Shown here: positions 1-10,286 of the stretch, in pieces | How positions within the stretch are numbered: position 1 is the stretch's first letter | Layout of the letters: each line of letters begins with the position of its first letter | From: Segatella copri | GTDB taxonomy: Bacteria > Bacteroidota > Bacteroidia > Bacteroidales > Bacteroidaceae | NCBI RefSeq assembly: GCF_019249795.2 | Contig: NZ_CP156891.1 | Location: forward strand, 2,082,501-2,146,500 | DNA length: 64,000 nt | Direction of reading: 5' to 3' | Translations under genes and position numbers: made by a program | The notes under the pieces: generated by a model | Seen by the model: the letters and a program-made list of their open reading frames with translations, nothing else | Told to the model about the DNA's origin: nothing | Database searches by the model: none

Positions 1-65
1 CTTATCACGTCCTTCATCGCCTCCGTGAGCCTAGGCATCCGCCATACGCCCTTTCTTACTTTCTT
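1..65 (-). rRNA. 23S rRNA, 5' end (partial)
   Basis: The reverse complement matches the conserved start of bacterial 23S rRNA (GGATGCCTAGGCTCACGGAG, then GCGATGAAGGACGTG). Only the first ~65 nt are inside the window; the rest lies off the left edge. The exact 5' end is estimated by alignment to the E. coli pattern from memory. Confidence 0.9.
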
Positions 66-243
66 TACGACTGTATTCTTGTTACTCGTTTCCGAATAAC
101 GAATAAGTAGCTCATACTTTCAGCTGTATTCTAACAAAGTGAAATCTCATCTTGCGATTTGATTTACTTTAGTCTGAATAAAGTTCATTACTTACAATTT
201 TGCTTGTGTCAATATGTCAAAGATCTTCTTGCCTTAAAAGGCA

Positions 244-320
244 TGGTGGAGAATAACGGATTCGAACCGTTGACCCCCTGCTTGCAAAGCAGGTGCTCTA
301 GCCAACTGAGCTAATCCCCC
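244..320 (-). tRNA. tRNA-Ala (TGC)
   Basis: The minus strand folds as a complete cloverleaf. It has a GGGGGAT acceptor start, the TAGCTCAGTTGG D arm, a TGC anticodon in CTTTGCAAG, a GGTTCGAATCC T arm and an encoded CCA end. It lies in the 16S-23S spacer, the usual place for tRNA-Ala in Bacteroidota rRNA operons. Confidence 0.97.
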
Positions 321-383
321 AAATCGAGAAGTAAAGAATGAATCAAAGTTGAACTTTGATTACACATTGGCTGCGCCGATGTG

Positions 384-457
384 TAGTCCCAGGCAGATTT
401 GAACTGCCGACCTCCACATTATCAGTGTGGCGCTCTAACCAACTGAGCTATAGGACT
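384..457 (-). tRNA. tRNA-Ile (GAT)
   Basis: The minus-strand cloverleaf has acceptor AGTCCTA pairing with TGGGACT, D arm TAGCTCAGTTGG, anticodon GAT in CTGATAA and T arm CAGTTCAAATCTG. The 3' CCA is not encoded, unlike the neighbouring tRNA-Ala. The order 16S, Ile, Ala, 23S is the common spacer arrangement. Confidence 0.96.
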
Positions 458-588
458 GTGTTGGTAAAGAGTAGCATCTCTGCCGAACATTCTCTATCTC
501 TTATTTAATTAAACAGATGGTGCGTACAAGAAGAGAAGCGAACTTTTTAAGTCATGTTCCTAAATCTTCTATAGGAAATTCGTCTCTC

Positions 589-2125
<1,537 letters not shown>

Positions 2126-2268
2126 AATATCATTTTTACCTAGCCTTGCGGCTTGGTTTGTTTGTTGTCTGTACTTAGGACGAATATCCTTTTCGTTTAT
2201 TGAAGCTTAGTAAACCTGACTTGTCAATTGCTTGACGGTTCGTTTCTTTTACCCAGTTTCTTCATATC

Positions 2269-2290
2269 CCTATATATAATAAGGTGTAAT
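2269..2290 (+). repeat. Dispersed TATAATAAGGTG repeat, copy 1
   Basis: Reads TATATATAATAAGGTGTAAT in the leader between the rRNA promoter and 16S. The same core recurs at least six more times in intergenic DNA of this window. Arms CCTATA.../...AAGG make a weak palindrome. Function unknown. Confidence 0.6.
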
Positions 2291-2389
2291 CCAAAACCGC
2301 TTCTTGTACTACTTGTCTGTTTATATAAAATCTTTCAAAGAACTCTTTCTTTAGTTGCTAAGAGAAGTTGTATTTCTCAAAAGCGAGTG

Positions 2390-2421
2390 CAAAAGTACAA
2401 ACATTTTCCGAAACCACCAAA
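2390..2421 (-). promoter_or_regulatory. rRNA operon promoter
   Basis: On the minus strand a TTTG -33 element (2418-2421) is followed after 20 nt by TACTTTTG (2390-2397). This exactly matches the Bacteroidota consensus TTTG-N19-21-TAnnTTTG. It lies ~265 bp upstream of 16S, leaving a long transcribed leader. The 450-bp gap between 16S and the galactosidase gene holds nothing else recognisable. Confidence 0.85.
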
Positions 2422-2577
2422 CATTTTCCGAAAAAAGTTTTGAAATTAACGGTATTTTAACACTTTCATCTTATTTTGCACTTATTTTGGTACCAAACAC
2501 TTTATTATATACATACACGCGCTCATATCTGCGTGTGGGCACACATGCATGCGCATATACATAATGGTACCAGAAAA

Positions 2578-4773
2578 CTATTCTGCCTCCAAATAGAGAA
2601 CACGAGACGACCAGTCGTTCTTCTTACCCCAGTCTACCTCATGAACATACGGCATTTCCAAGCCATGTTCCATAAGATACTTACCAGAGTAAGATTTTCC
2701 CTCACAATCAAGAGGCTTGTTATCAATTACATCAAGTTCTTTTACCTTATACATCTTATTCTCATCCAGACCAGCCATCTTAACTCTTGGCAAATGAACA
2801 TTATAGAAGTTTACCAATTTCCACCAATAGAAGACAGCCTTGTCTTTTGCTTCACTAACATACATAATAGAAGACAAGCCCTGATTATCGTACGGAGAAA
2901 CCAAACGATAAAGGTCGCCAAACTGAACAACAGGACGAATCTCCTTGTATTCAGAGATAGCCTTTCGGCAGAGAGCCTTCTCCTCATCCGTCATATTCTT
3001 TGGCTGGATTTCCATTCCAAGACGTCCGCTCATAGCTACATCAATACGATACTTCAAAGAAGTAGTGCGGAATACGGTATGGTTTGGCACAGCAGAGATA
3101 TGACTTGCCATGGCGATGGCTGGGAAGAAATAGCTGGTTCCATACTGCATATAAATACGCTGCATGGCATCCGTATTATCACTTACCCAAAACTCATCAA
3201 AACCACGGAGCATGCCCCAATTGGCACGGCCACCGCCACTTGCGCAACATTGAATCACCACATCCTTATACTTAGCACGAATACGGTCGATAACCTTCGC
3301 AAATCCCTGATGATAAGCAATGTAGAGATGACTCTGTTCAGCTGCAGACAAGTATTGGCTGCCATGATTCATAATAGGCATATTGGCATCCCACTTAATG
3401 TAGGCTATATCTGGATATTTAGTAAGTAAATTGTCTACTACGCCGAAAACAAAGTCTTGTACTTTTGGATTTGAGAGATCGAGCACCAGCTGTGTACCGC
3501 CACGTCCCAGAACAGCATCTCGCTTAGGAGCCTTGATAACCCAATCAGGATGCTTCTCATAGAGCATACTGGTAGTATTGGTCATTTCCGGTTCGATCCA
3601 GATACCAAACTTTACCTGGTTTTTCCTGGCATCGTTCAGCAAGCCTTCAATGCCATTAGGAAGTTTCTTGGTATCAACCACCCAGTCACCGAGTGCACAG
3701 TTATCAGTAACACGAGGATATTTGGTTCCGAACCATCCATCATCCATTACGAAGAGTTCACCACCCATACTATGGATATCAGCCATCATCTGGTCCATTC
3801 CCTTTTGGTTGATGTCGAAATAAACACCTTCCCAAGAGTTGAGCAAGATATCACGCTCCTTATCTCCATGTGCCAAGATATATTTGCGCCCCCATTTATG
3901 GAAGTTTCTACTTGCACCGCTCAAGCCCTGTGTTGAATAGGTCAAAGCGAGTGCTGGAGTTTTGAAAGTCTCACCTTTCTTAAGATGATATTCAGAGTTC
4001 TGTTCGTTAATACCGGCAAAAAAATAATGATATTCGGTATCATCGGTAACCGTCTTCAGCTTATAGTTTCCGCTATAAACCAAGGCTGCACCAATAACAT
4101 TACCCGCATTTTCCTGTCCTTTACCATCGAGCGAGAACATGACTTCAGCATGATCGGTATGCGAATTGCGGGTACCATCATTGTTTCGGATTACAAATTC
4201 TCCTGGCTGCAGTTTTTCATGACTCAACTGTCCCTCAGCAGCCCAAGTACCGGAAAGATGACTCATCCAAACATCTCCGCGACGGATAGGAAGCATAGCC
4301 GATGCAAAGGTAGTCAGGGTAACAGTACCCTTTTCACCATTCAGAATCTCGGTCCATGCCTCAATCATATCAACATCATTGTATGCACGATACTTCAAAT
4401 CTACCTTTATATTATATACAGGATCTTTCAGATGAACGGTCGTAACAGAAGCTTTTCCTTCGTTCTTCACATCACAGCCCGTAGCCACGAGTGCAGTTGA
4501 AAGATTGCCATCACTATGACGCATGGCAAGCGCCGCTTCAGCTGGAGTATTCAGTCCGTAAGCCGGATAAGCATCCATACGGCCATCAGTAGCGACCTTC
4601 AGATTCTGCAAATCGTTAGGATTCAACTTAGTACCGAAATAGAGATACTGGGCAGGCTTTCCATTCTCAACATCGAGAATGAGCGACATACCCTTTGTAT
4701 TTACAGATACTTTTTCTGCCATCGCCGGAAGTGCGACAGTCATCAATATAAGTGCAATTGATTTTAACTTCAT
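2578..4773 (-). CDS. Secreted GH36 alpha-galactosidase
   Basis: This 731-residue glycoside hydrolase is predicted to remove terminal alpha-1,6-galactose from raffinose-type oligosaccharides or galactomannan. An N-terminal signal peptide (hydrophobic residues 4-19, cleavage after AMA) sends it to the periplasm or surface. GH36 landmarks appear in order: DDGWFG, WIEPEM, KWDAN with the nucleophile Asp, QCCASGGGR, and SDNTDA with the acid/base Asp. Length fits the family. It is transcribed alone from the promoter at 4846-4876; no SusCD genes adjoin it, so its exact substrate is open. Confidence 0.9.
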   Translation of the reverse strand: MKLKSIALILMTVALPAMAEKVSVNTKGMSLILDVENGKPAQYLYFGTKLNPNDLQNLKVATDGRMDAYPAYGLNTPAEAALAMRHSDGNLSTALVATGCDVKNEGKASVTTVHLKDPVYNIKVDLKYRAYNDVDMIEAWTEILNGEKGTVTLTTFASAMLPIRRGDVWMSHLSGTWAAEGQLSHEKLQPGEFVIRNNDGTRNSHTDHAEVMFSLDGKGQENAGNVIGAALVYSGNYKLKTVTDDTEYHYFFAGINEQNSEYHLKKGETFKTPALALTYSTQGLSGASRNFHKWGRKYILAHGDKERDILLNSWEGVYFDINQKGMDQMMADIHSMGGELFVMDDGWFGTKYPRVTDNCALGDWVVDTKKLPNGIEGLLNDARKNQVKFGIWIEPEMTNTTSMLYEKHPDWVIKAPKRDAVLGRGGTQLVLDLSNPKVQDFVFGVVDNLLTKYPDIAYIKWDANMPIMNHGSQYLSAAEQSHLYIAYHQGFAKVIDRIRAKYKDVVIQCCASGGGRANWGMLRGFDEFWVSDNTDAMQRIYMQYGTSYFFPAIAMASHISAVPNHTVFRTTSLKYRIDVAMSGRLGMEIQPKNMTDEEKALCRKAISEYKEIRPVVQFGDLYRLVSPYDNQGLSSIMYVSEAKDKAVFYWWKLVNFYNVHLPRVKMAGLDENKMYKVKELDVIDNKPLDCEGKSYSGKYLMEHGLEMPYVHEVDWGKKNDWSSRVLYLEAE

Positions 4774-4845
4774 ATTACCTTTCTAAGTTATTAGTTGCGT
4801 TTACAATTTCTATTTTGTGAGAGATGATTTCTCATTTTCACATCG

Positions 4846-4876
4846 CAAAAATATAAAAAAATCCAATACACTCCAA
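4846..4876 (-). promoter_or_regulatory. Promoter of alpha-galactosidase gene
   Basis: On the minus strand TTG (4874-4876) lies 20 nt upstream of TATTTTTG (4846-4853), matching the Bacteroidota consensus. The start codon is ~73 nt downstream. The rest of the 4774-5100 gap is AT-rich and holds a -7-like TATCTTTG at 5000-5007 for the divergent gene, without a clear -33 box. Confidence 0.65.
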
Positions 4877-5100
4877 TATTTTTTTGATTTATTTTTCGAA
4901 GAAAGCAGAAAAGGACAAACAATCAGCAAATAAAGCAAAGAAAACACTCCCGAAATCGAAAGAATTCCTAAAAGATAGTCCACTTTAAGAAATTCTTAGT
5001 ATCTTTGCAATGTTATAGCTGATAACGATTTAGGTATAGTGGCTTGAATGTCCTATTTCTCAAAATCAGCAGAATGTGTAACGAAAAGATATATAGAGAT

Positions 5101-5757
5101 ATGAAACTAAAGATACATTTCAGCCATAAAGAAGAACTTTGGAACTCATGGTCGCATGCAGGAGGTATCCTGATGGGCTTTGTCGTGGGAGCCATCTTCT
5201 TATATTGGTGCTTTACGATGCATAACGGATGGGCTACGGCGGGAGTTATCCTCTATCTGTTCGGTATGCTGATGTCTTACATCGCCTCAACGGTTTACCA
5301 TGCTGTTTCTGCCTGGAGCAAATGGAAGGAGCGACTGCGCAAATGGGACCATGCCGCCATCTACTGGCATATTGCCGGTTCTTACTCGCCAATCACGCTC
5401 ATTGCGATGCGAGACCAGGGATATTGGGGATGGAGTCTTTTTATCTTTATCTGGGCTTGCGCCATTGCCGGAACCATCATGAGTTTTGCCAGACTCAAGG
5501 ATCACAGCAACCTGGAGACCATCTGCTTTGTAGGCATGGGATTGTCGGTACTGGTTGCCTTTAAACCTTTGATAGACTCCGTATCCACCGCCACAGTCTG
5601 GTGGATTATTGCCGAAGGCGTCTGCTACATTACGGGCGCCGTATTCTACAGTATCAACAAGAAGAAATACATGCATTCCGTGTTCCATTTTTTCGTTTTA
5701 GCTGGTAGTATCTGCCACATCATTGCAGTTTGGGATATTCTCATGAAATATATCTAA
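5101..5757 (+). CDS. trhA: TrhA/hemolysin III family membrane protein
   Basis: A 218-residue integral membrane protein of the PAQR-like TrhA (hemolysin III, YqfA) family, linked to membrane fluidity and homeostasis. Family signatures are visible: the HAGG segment early, STVYHAVSAW after TM2, DHAAIYWHIAGSYSPIT and a C-terminal HSVFHFFVLAGSICHIIAV segment with conserved His. About seven hydrophobic segments are present. An in-frame ATG exists at 5044, but the family N-terminus begins with the basic segment just after 5101, so I place the start there. The old 'hemolysin' label does not prove toxin function. Confidence 0.85.
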   Translation: MKLKIHFSHKEELWNSWSHAGGILMGFVVGAIFLYWCFTMHNGWATAGVILYLFGMLMSYIASTVYHAVSAWSKWKERLRKWDHAAIYWHIAGSYSPITLIAMRDQGYWGWSLFIFIWACAIAGTIMSFARLKDHSNLETICFVGMGLSVLVAFKPLIDSVSTATVWWIIAEGVCYITGAVFYSINKKKYMHSVFHFFVLAGSICHIIAVWDILMKYI

Positions 5758-5847
5758 ACGACTTAATAAAAAGCATCAAGGCATCGGGAAGTTTTTGCTT
5801 TCCTTTTTATAAAGTTCTATATTACAAGACATTCATATCATACTCTT

Positions 5848-5870
5848 CTTATAATATAATAAGGTGGAAT
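5848..5870 (+). repeat. Dispersed TATAATAAGGTG repeat, copy 2
   Basis: TTATAATATAATAAGGTGGA lies in the intergenic region just upstream of the ABC operon promoter. The core is the same as the copy at 2269. Confidence 0.6.
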
Positions 5871-5911
5871 TGTTAACAATACGTTAAAGTATAAAAATAA
5901 TTGCCCAAAAG

Positions 5912-5943
5912 TTTGGAAGTTATCGCAGAAAAGCATACCTTTG
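5912..5943 (+). promoter_or_regulatory. Promoter of ABC/GntR operon
   Basis: TTTG (5912-5915), a 20-nt spacer and TACCTTTG (5936-5943) form a perfect Bacteroidota promoter. It lies 40 nt upstream of the ATPase start codon. Confidence 0.85.
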
Positions 5944-5983
5944 CAGTGTTCTATTGAAGTAGTACACTAAAACATTAAAGATT

Positions 5984-6808
5984 ATGATACAGATTAAAGA
6001 CATTGATTTCAGATACCCAGGTAGCAAGCACCTTGTATTTAGAGATTTCTCTTTGGAACTCAAGGAGAACAACATTTATGGCTTGCTCGGTAAGAATGGT
6101 ACAGGCAAGAGCACCCTGCTCTACCTCATCAGCGGATTGCTCCGCCAGCAACAAGGTACCATTCTCGTGGATGGCATTTCGGCACAAGATCGCAGAGCCG
6201 AGATGCTGAAGGACATCTTCATGGTGCCCGAAGAGTTTGAACTGCCCAACGTTTCCCTCGCCACCTACGTGAAGATGAACCAGGGATTCTATCCAAACTT
6301 CTCGCAGGAAGTGCTGGACCGTTGCCTCAAGGATTTTGATTTACCACTCTCTCTCAAGTTGAACGAACTCTCGATGGGACAGAAGAAGAAGGTATTCATG
6401 AGTTTCGCACTCGCCACGGGTACCCGCTTTCTTCTGATGGACGAGCCAACCAATGGTCTCGACATCCCATCGAAGAGCCAGTTCCGTAAGGTCATCGCCA
6501 ACAACATGACGGAAGACCGCACCCTCATCATCTCAACGCATCAGGTGCACGATGTAGAGTCGCTGCTCGACCACATCATCATCATGAACCAGAGCCAGCT
6601 TCTGCTCGACACTTCGGTTTCAGACATCTGCGAGAAATACACCTTCGAATACCGCAACCCACAGGAAATGGACGATACCGTGCTCTACGCCGAGCCAACC
6701 CTGCAGGGTAATGCCGCCATCTGCAAGCGACAGGAGGGTGAGCAGGAAACACAGATGAACCTGGAGTTGCTCTTCAATGCAGTAATTAATGGAAAATTAA
6801 ACGATTAA
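5984..6808 (+). CDS. ABC transporter ATP-binding protein
   Basis: A 274-residue single-domain ATPase energising the membrane protein encoded 13 bp downstream. Walker A GLLGKNGTGKST is near residue 35, signature LSMGQKKK near 129, Walker B FLLMDEPTNGLD near 150, and the H-loop STHQVHD near 184. It resembles YtrB/CcmA-like ATPases, which often pair with a GntR-type YtrA regulator, as here. Substrate is unknown; cell-envelope stress export is a plausible guess from that context. Confidence 0.88.
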   Translation: MIQIKDIDFRYPGSKHLVFRDFSLELKENNIYGLLGKNGTGKSTLLYLISGLLRQQQGTILVDGISAQDRRAEMLKDIFMVPEEFELPNVSLATYVKMNQGFYPNFSQEVLDRCLKDFDLPLSLKLNELSMGQKKKVFMSFALATGTRFLLMDEPTNGLDIPSKSQFRKVIANNMTEDRTLIISTHQVHDVESLLDHIIIMNQSQLLLDTSVSDICEKYTFEYRNPQEMDDTVLYAEPTLQGNAAICKRQEGEQETQMNLELLFNAVINGKLND

Positions 6809-6821
6809 AAATTAGACGATT

Positions 6822-7667
6822 ATGAAAAAGAATCTCGATTTAAATAGATTAGGAATGGTTATCCGTTGGGATGTATTAAACAACTGGACCTATAATTTGG
6901 GAATCATTGCAGGACTCGCCATCTGTTTTTCAATTGCAAACATCATCCGGCTTTACAGAATTAGTGGCTTTATTGCAGCATCCCATGAACTAGATGCCAT
7001 GACCGACAGTTATAAGGAATCCGCATATATGTTCTTTGGATTCATTTCTTTTATGGTCATTTACGTATTGGCATCTTGCATCTTCAGAAATATGAAGACC
7101 AAGTTACAGCGCGAAAGTTTCCTGATGATTCCTGCCACTAACCTGGAAAAATATGTGGCTCGATACCTGGTTGTTACCGTTGGTGGTCTTGTGACTTTGC
7201 TAGGAGCCTTGGTCATTTCAGATATTATCCAGCTCATCTTTAGCTTTTTCATCACTCCAGGCTTCCATATCAGCCTTACATGGCCAGTACTCAGCCACAC
7301 CATTTTTGCCCTTTCACCAATAGACAATTCTTGGCAAACAATTCTGGCAGTCTACTCCTTCCTGATATTTGCCCATTCCTTCGCAACCCTGGGAGGAGCC
7401 TTCTACCGTAAGTTTCCTGTGCTTCTGACAGCATGTACGGGATTGGCACTTTGTCTGATTTTGGGTTATATTATCAACGAACTGGGTGAAGCCGGATGGC
7501 TTGATTTCGTAGGAACCTTGCACATCGAAGAGGGTTCTTCTGCTCAATATTGTGCTGTATTCACCTCGTCTGCAGTATTTCTTGCTTTGGCTGCCTTCAA
7601 CTATTGGGCATCCTACAAGCTCTTCACCCGCATGCAGGTTATCTGCAACAAGTGGATCAACATCTAA
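6822..7667 (+). CDS. ABC-type membrane protein, partner of upstream ATPase
   Basis: This 281-residue protein has about six hydrophobic segments (near residues 25-45, 65-85, 110-145, 165-190, 195-215, 240-260). It shows no soluble domain or recognised motif. Its place directly after an ATPase gene and before a GntR regulator indicates an ABC-2-like permease subunit. Family assignment rests on topology and context only. Confidence 0.65.
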   Translation: MKKNLDLNRLGMVIRWDVLNNWTYNLGIIAGLAICFSIANIIRLYRISGFIAASHELDAMTDSYKESAYMFFGFISFMVIYVLASCIFRNMKTKLQRESFLMIPATNLEKYVARYLVVTVGGLVTLLGALVISDIIQLIFSFFITPGFHISLTWPVLSHTIFALSPIDNSWQTILAVYSFLIFAHSFATLGGAFYRKFPVLLTACTGLALCLILGYIINELGEAGWLDFVGTLHIEEGSSAQYCAVFTSSAVFLALAAFNYWASYKLFTRMQVICNKWINI

Positions 7668-7677
7668 GAATTAAAAT

Positions 7678-8058
7678 TTGAAGATTGTGAATTTCAGTAA
7701 TGATAAAGCAATATACGTACAGATAGCCGAGCGATTGAGCGATGAGATTCTGGCGGGCAAGTACAAGGAAGACGAACGAATACCGAGCGTCAGGGAATAC
7801 GCCGTGCTGCTGGAGGTAAATGCCAACACAGCCGTGAAGGCATACGATCTGCTTGCCACCGATGAGATTATCTACAACAAGCGAGGCCTGGGCTATTTTG
7901 TTTCCGCAGGAGCCAAGAAGCAGATCAAGAAAACCCGCAAAAAGGAGTTTATGAAAGAAAGACTCCCGGAACTCGCCCGACAAATGCAGCTTCTCGACAT
8001 CTCCATCGATGAAGTGAAGGAAGAGTTGGAGAAGAATCTCAAAAAGATAAAGATATGA
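7678..8058 (+). CDS. GntR-family (YtrA-like) transcriptional regulator
   Basis: A 126-residue protein with one winged helix-turn-helix domain (residues ~5-75; IYVQIAERLSDEILAGKY and RIPSVREYA are GntR hallmarks). A basic tail follows, with no large effector domain, as in the YtrA subfamily. It probably autoregulates this ABC operon. The first in-frame start is TTG at 7678; no ATG is available before the HTH. The gene lies 10 bp behind the permease. Confidence 0.88.
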   Translation: MKIVNFSNDKAIYVQIAERLSDEILAGKYKEDERIPSVREYAVLLEVNANTAVKAYDLLATDEIIYNKRGLGYFVSAGAKKQIKKTRKKEFMKERLPELARQMQLLDISIDEVKEELEKNLKKIKI

Positions 8059-8103
8059 TGACACTATTCATCCTCAAATATATATTTATAGCTTCTGTCT
8101 TTG

Positions 8104-8125
8104 CCTTATATATAATAAGGTGTAT
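8104..8125 (+). repeat. Dispersed TATAATAAGGTG repeat, copy 3
   Basis: CCTTATATATAATAAGGTGT lies between the GntR gene and the MacB-type operon. This copy is nearly palindromic (CCTTAT...ATAAGG). Confidence 0.6.
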
Positions 8126-8150
8126 GTAATAACGTTTTAAAAAAGAGTTA

Positions 8151-8179
8151 CGCTTGCAACTTTCTGAAAGTTGCAAGCG
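8151..8179. promoter_or_regulatory. 29-nt perfect palindrome upstream of exporter operon
   Basis: Arms CGCTTGCAACTTTC and GAAAGTTGCAAGCG flank a single central T, giving a perfect 14-bp inverted repeat ~40 nt before the exporter operon. No T-tract follows directly, so an operator or an RNA hairpin is as likely as a terminator. Confidence 0.6.
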
Positions 8180-8218
8180 TCTAATGGTTTAAATTGATAT
8201 CCATAAAACGAAAGTAAT

Positions 8219-8935
8219 ATGTCATTAATTCATCTAAAAGACGTCAATAAGACCTACCAGGGTGCTCAGCCACTCCATGTGCTGAAGGGCATCGACCTCG
8301 ACATCGAACGTGGCGAGTTCGTCAGCATCATGGGTGCTTCCGGCTCGGGAAAATCCACCTTATTAAATATATTGGGTATTCTCGACAACTACGATACGGG
8401 CGAATACCGACTCAATGATGTGCTCATCAAAGGCCTCTCGGAAACCCGTGCTGCCGAATACCGCAACAAGATGATAGGCTTCATCTTCCAGTCGTTCAAC
8501 CTCATCTCGTTCAAGACAGCGGTGGAAAACGTGGAACTTCCACTCTTCTACCAGGGCGTGAGCCGCAAGAAGCGCCACGAACTGGCAATGGAATATCTCG
8601 AAAAACTGGGCTTGAAGCAATGGGCCAACCATTATCCTAACGAGATGTCGGGAGGACAGAAGCAGCGTGTAGCCATCGCCCGTGCCCTCATCACCAAACC
8701 CGAAATCATCCTTGCCGATGAGCCTACCGGAGCCCTAGACTCCAAAACGAGCGTGGAAGTGATGGACCTGTTGAAGGAACTGCACCAGAAAGAGGGAATG
8801 ACCATCGTGGTGGTAACCCACGAAAGCGGTGTTGCCAACGAGACCGATAAGGTTATCCATATCAAGGACGGACTCATCGGAAGCATCGAAGACAACAGAG
8901 ACCATCATCTCGTATCGAAAGACTACGTGAAATAA
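8219..8935 (+). CDS. MacB/LolD-type ABC ATP-binding protein
   Basis: This 238-residue ATPase of the LolD/MacB family is the energising subunit of the exporter encoded by the next three genes. Walker A GASGSGKST is near residue 41, Q-loop FIFQSFNLI near 88, signature MSGGQKQRVAIARAL near 141, and Walker B ILADEPTGALDS near 161. It acts on the cytoplasmic face with the two FtsX-like permeases. The gene lies 15 bp upstream of the first permease. Confidence 0.92.
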   Translation: MSLIHLKDVNKTYQGAQPLHVLKGIDLDIERGEFVSIMGASGSGKSTLLNILGILDNYDTGEYRLNDVLIKGLSETRAAEYRNKMIGFIFQSFNLISFKTAVENVELPLFYQGVSRKKRHELAMEYLEKLGLKQWANHYPNEMSGGQKQRVAIARALITKPEIILADEPTGALDSKTSVEVMDLLKELHQKEGMTIVVVTHESGVANETDKVIHIKDGLIGSIEDNRDHHLVSKDYVK

Positions 8936-8950
8936 CTTTGAACTTGGAAC

Positions 8951-10210
8951 ATGAGAGAATTAATCAAAGAAATATGGAGCACGTCGAAGCGCAACAAACT
9001 CCGCACTTCGCTCACGGGATTTGCCGTTGCCTGGGGAATCTTCATGCTGATATTCCTGCTGGGCGCCGGCAACGGACTGATTAATGCCCAGTTGCAGCAA
9101 AGCACCCGATTCCTTGCCAACTCCATGCGAGTATTCCCGGGCGAAACCTCCAAGGCTTACAAGGGACTGAAGGAAGGCAGAAGCATCACGCTCAACGACA
9201 AGGATATCCTCATCAGCAACAAGACCTACGGCCAGTACGTGGATGATGTGGGTGGAAGACTGGAACAGTATAACGTGAACATCAACTATGGTGATAATTA
9301 TGTGGCAAGCCAGTCATTGGTGGGTGTGGCTCCTACACATCCCAAAATCGACAAGACGGAGCTGATTGCCGGACGATTCATCAACGAAATCGATATGAAG
9401 GAGCAGCGCAAGAATGTAGTGCTGAGCCGAAGCCAGGCCAAGGAACTCTGCAAAGACTACCGTTCGCTGGTGGGCAAGAACGTAAAGATCAGCAACCTCA
9501 ACTTCCAGGTGGTGGGAATCTACAAGGATGATGAATCGCGCAATAATACCGAAGCCTTCATCGCCTACTCCACCATAAAGACCATCTACGCCAAGGGCGA
9601 TGATGCGGGAAGTCTAGAGTTTACCATCAAGAACCTGAAGACCAAGGAAGATAACGAGAAGTTTGAGAAGAACTACCGCGCCAGCATCAACAATAACCAT
9701 CAGGCAGCACCTGATGACGAGCGAACCATCTGGCTCTGGAACCGATACATGGACAATATCCAGATGAACCAGGGAATCGCCATCATGCAGACGGCCCTCT
9801 GGATTGTGGGGCTGTTCACCCTGCTGAGCGGAATCGTGGGCGTAAGCAACATCATGCTCATCACCGTGAAGGAGCGAACCCGAGAGTTTGGCGTAAGAAA
9901 AGCCATCGGAGCCAAGCCTTGGTCGATACTGAAACTCATCATTACCGAGAGCATCATCATCACCTCGTTCTTCGGCTACATCGGAATGGTCTGTGGCGTG
10001 GCGGCAAACGAAATCATGGATGCAACCATCGGCCACACCACCGTAGATACCGGACTGTTTAAAGCCGCCATGTTTGTGAATCCTACGGTGGGCATCGGCA
10101 CCTGTATCGGTGCCACCATCACCATCGTCATCGCAGGCACCATCGCCGGACTCATCCCAGCCATCAAGGCTGCAAGAATCCGACCGATAGAGGCGCTGAG
10201 AGCAGAGTAA
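8951..10210 (+). CDS. MacB/FtsX-type ABC permease 1
   Basis: A 419-residue permease with a TM segment near residues 20-40, a large periplasmic MacB_PCD domain (~50-270), and three C-terminal TM segments. The cytoplasmic coupling motif ERTREFGVRKAIGAKP lies near residue 310. It ends with the family-typical IKAARIRPIEALRAE. It is paired with a second permease downstream, implying a heterodimeric exporter. Antimicrobial peptide, macrolide or lipoprotein export are the family's known roles; the substrate here is not visible. Confidence 0.9.
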   Translation: MRELIKEIWSTSKRNKLRTSLTGFAVAWGIFMLIFLLGAGNGLINAQLQQSTRFLANSMRVFPGETSKAYKGLKEGRSITLNDKDILISNKTYGQYVDDVGGRLEQYNVNINYGDNYVASQSLVGVAPTHPKIDKTELIAGRFINEIDMKEQRKNVVLSRSQAKELCKDYRSLVGKNVKISNLNFQVVGIYKDDESRNNTEAFIAYSTIKTIYAKGDDAGSLEFTIKNLKTKEDNEKFEKNYRASINNNHQAAPDDERTIWLWNRYMDNIQMNQGIAIMQTALWIVGLFTLLSGIVGVSNIMLITVKERTREFGVRKAIGAKPWSILKLIITESIIITSFFGYIGMVCGVAANEIMDATIGHTTVDTGLFKAAMFVNPTVGIGTCIGATITIVIAGTIAGLIPAIKAARIRPIEALRAE

Positions 10211-10286
10211 TGCAAAATGTTGAATGTTAAGTGTTGAATGTTGAATTCATTCTTGCTTACACATTATTATATATATAGAATAGGCT

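Noticed and set aside
2228..3429. A 317-codon plus-strand ORF opposite the alpha-galactosidase
   Set aside because: It is antisense to clear GH36 motifs and its own sequence has no recognisable domain.
5101..5757. TrhA as a cytolysin
   Set aside because: The hemolysin III name is historical; the sequence only shows a PAQR-like membrane protein and no toxin features.
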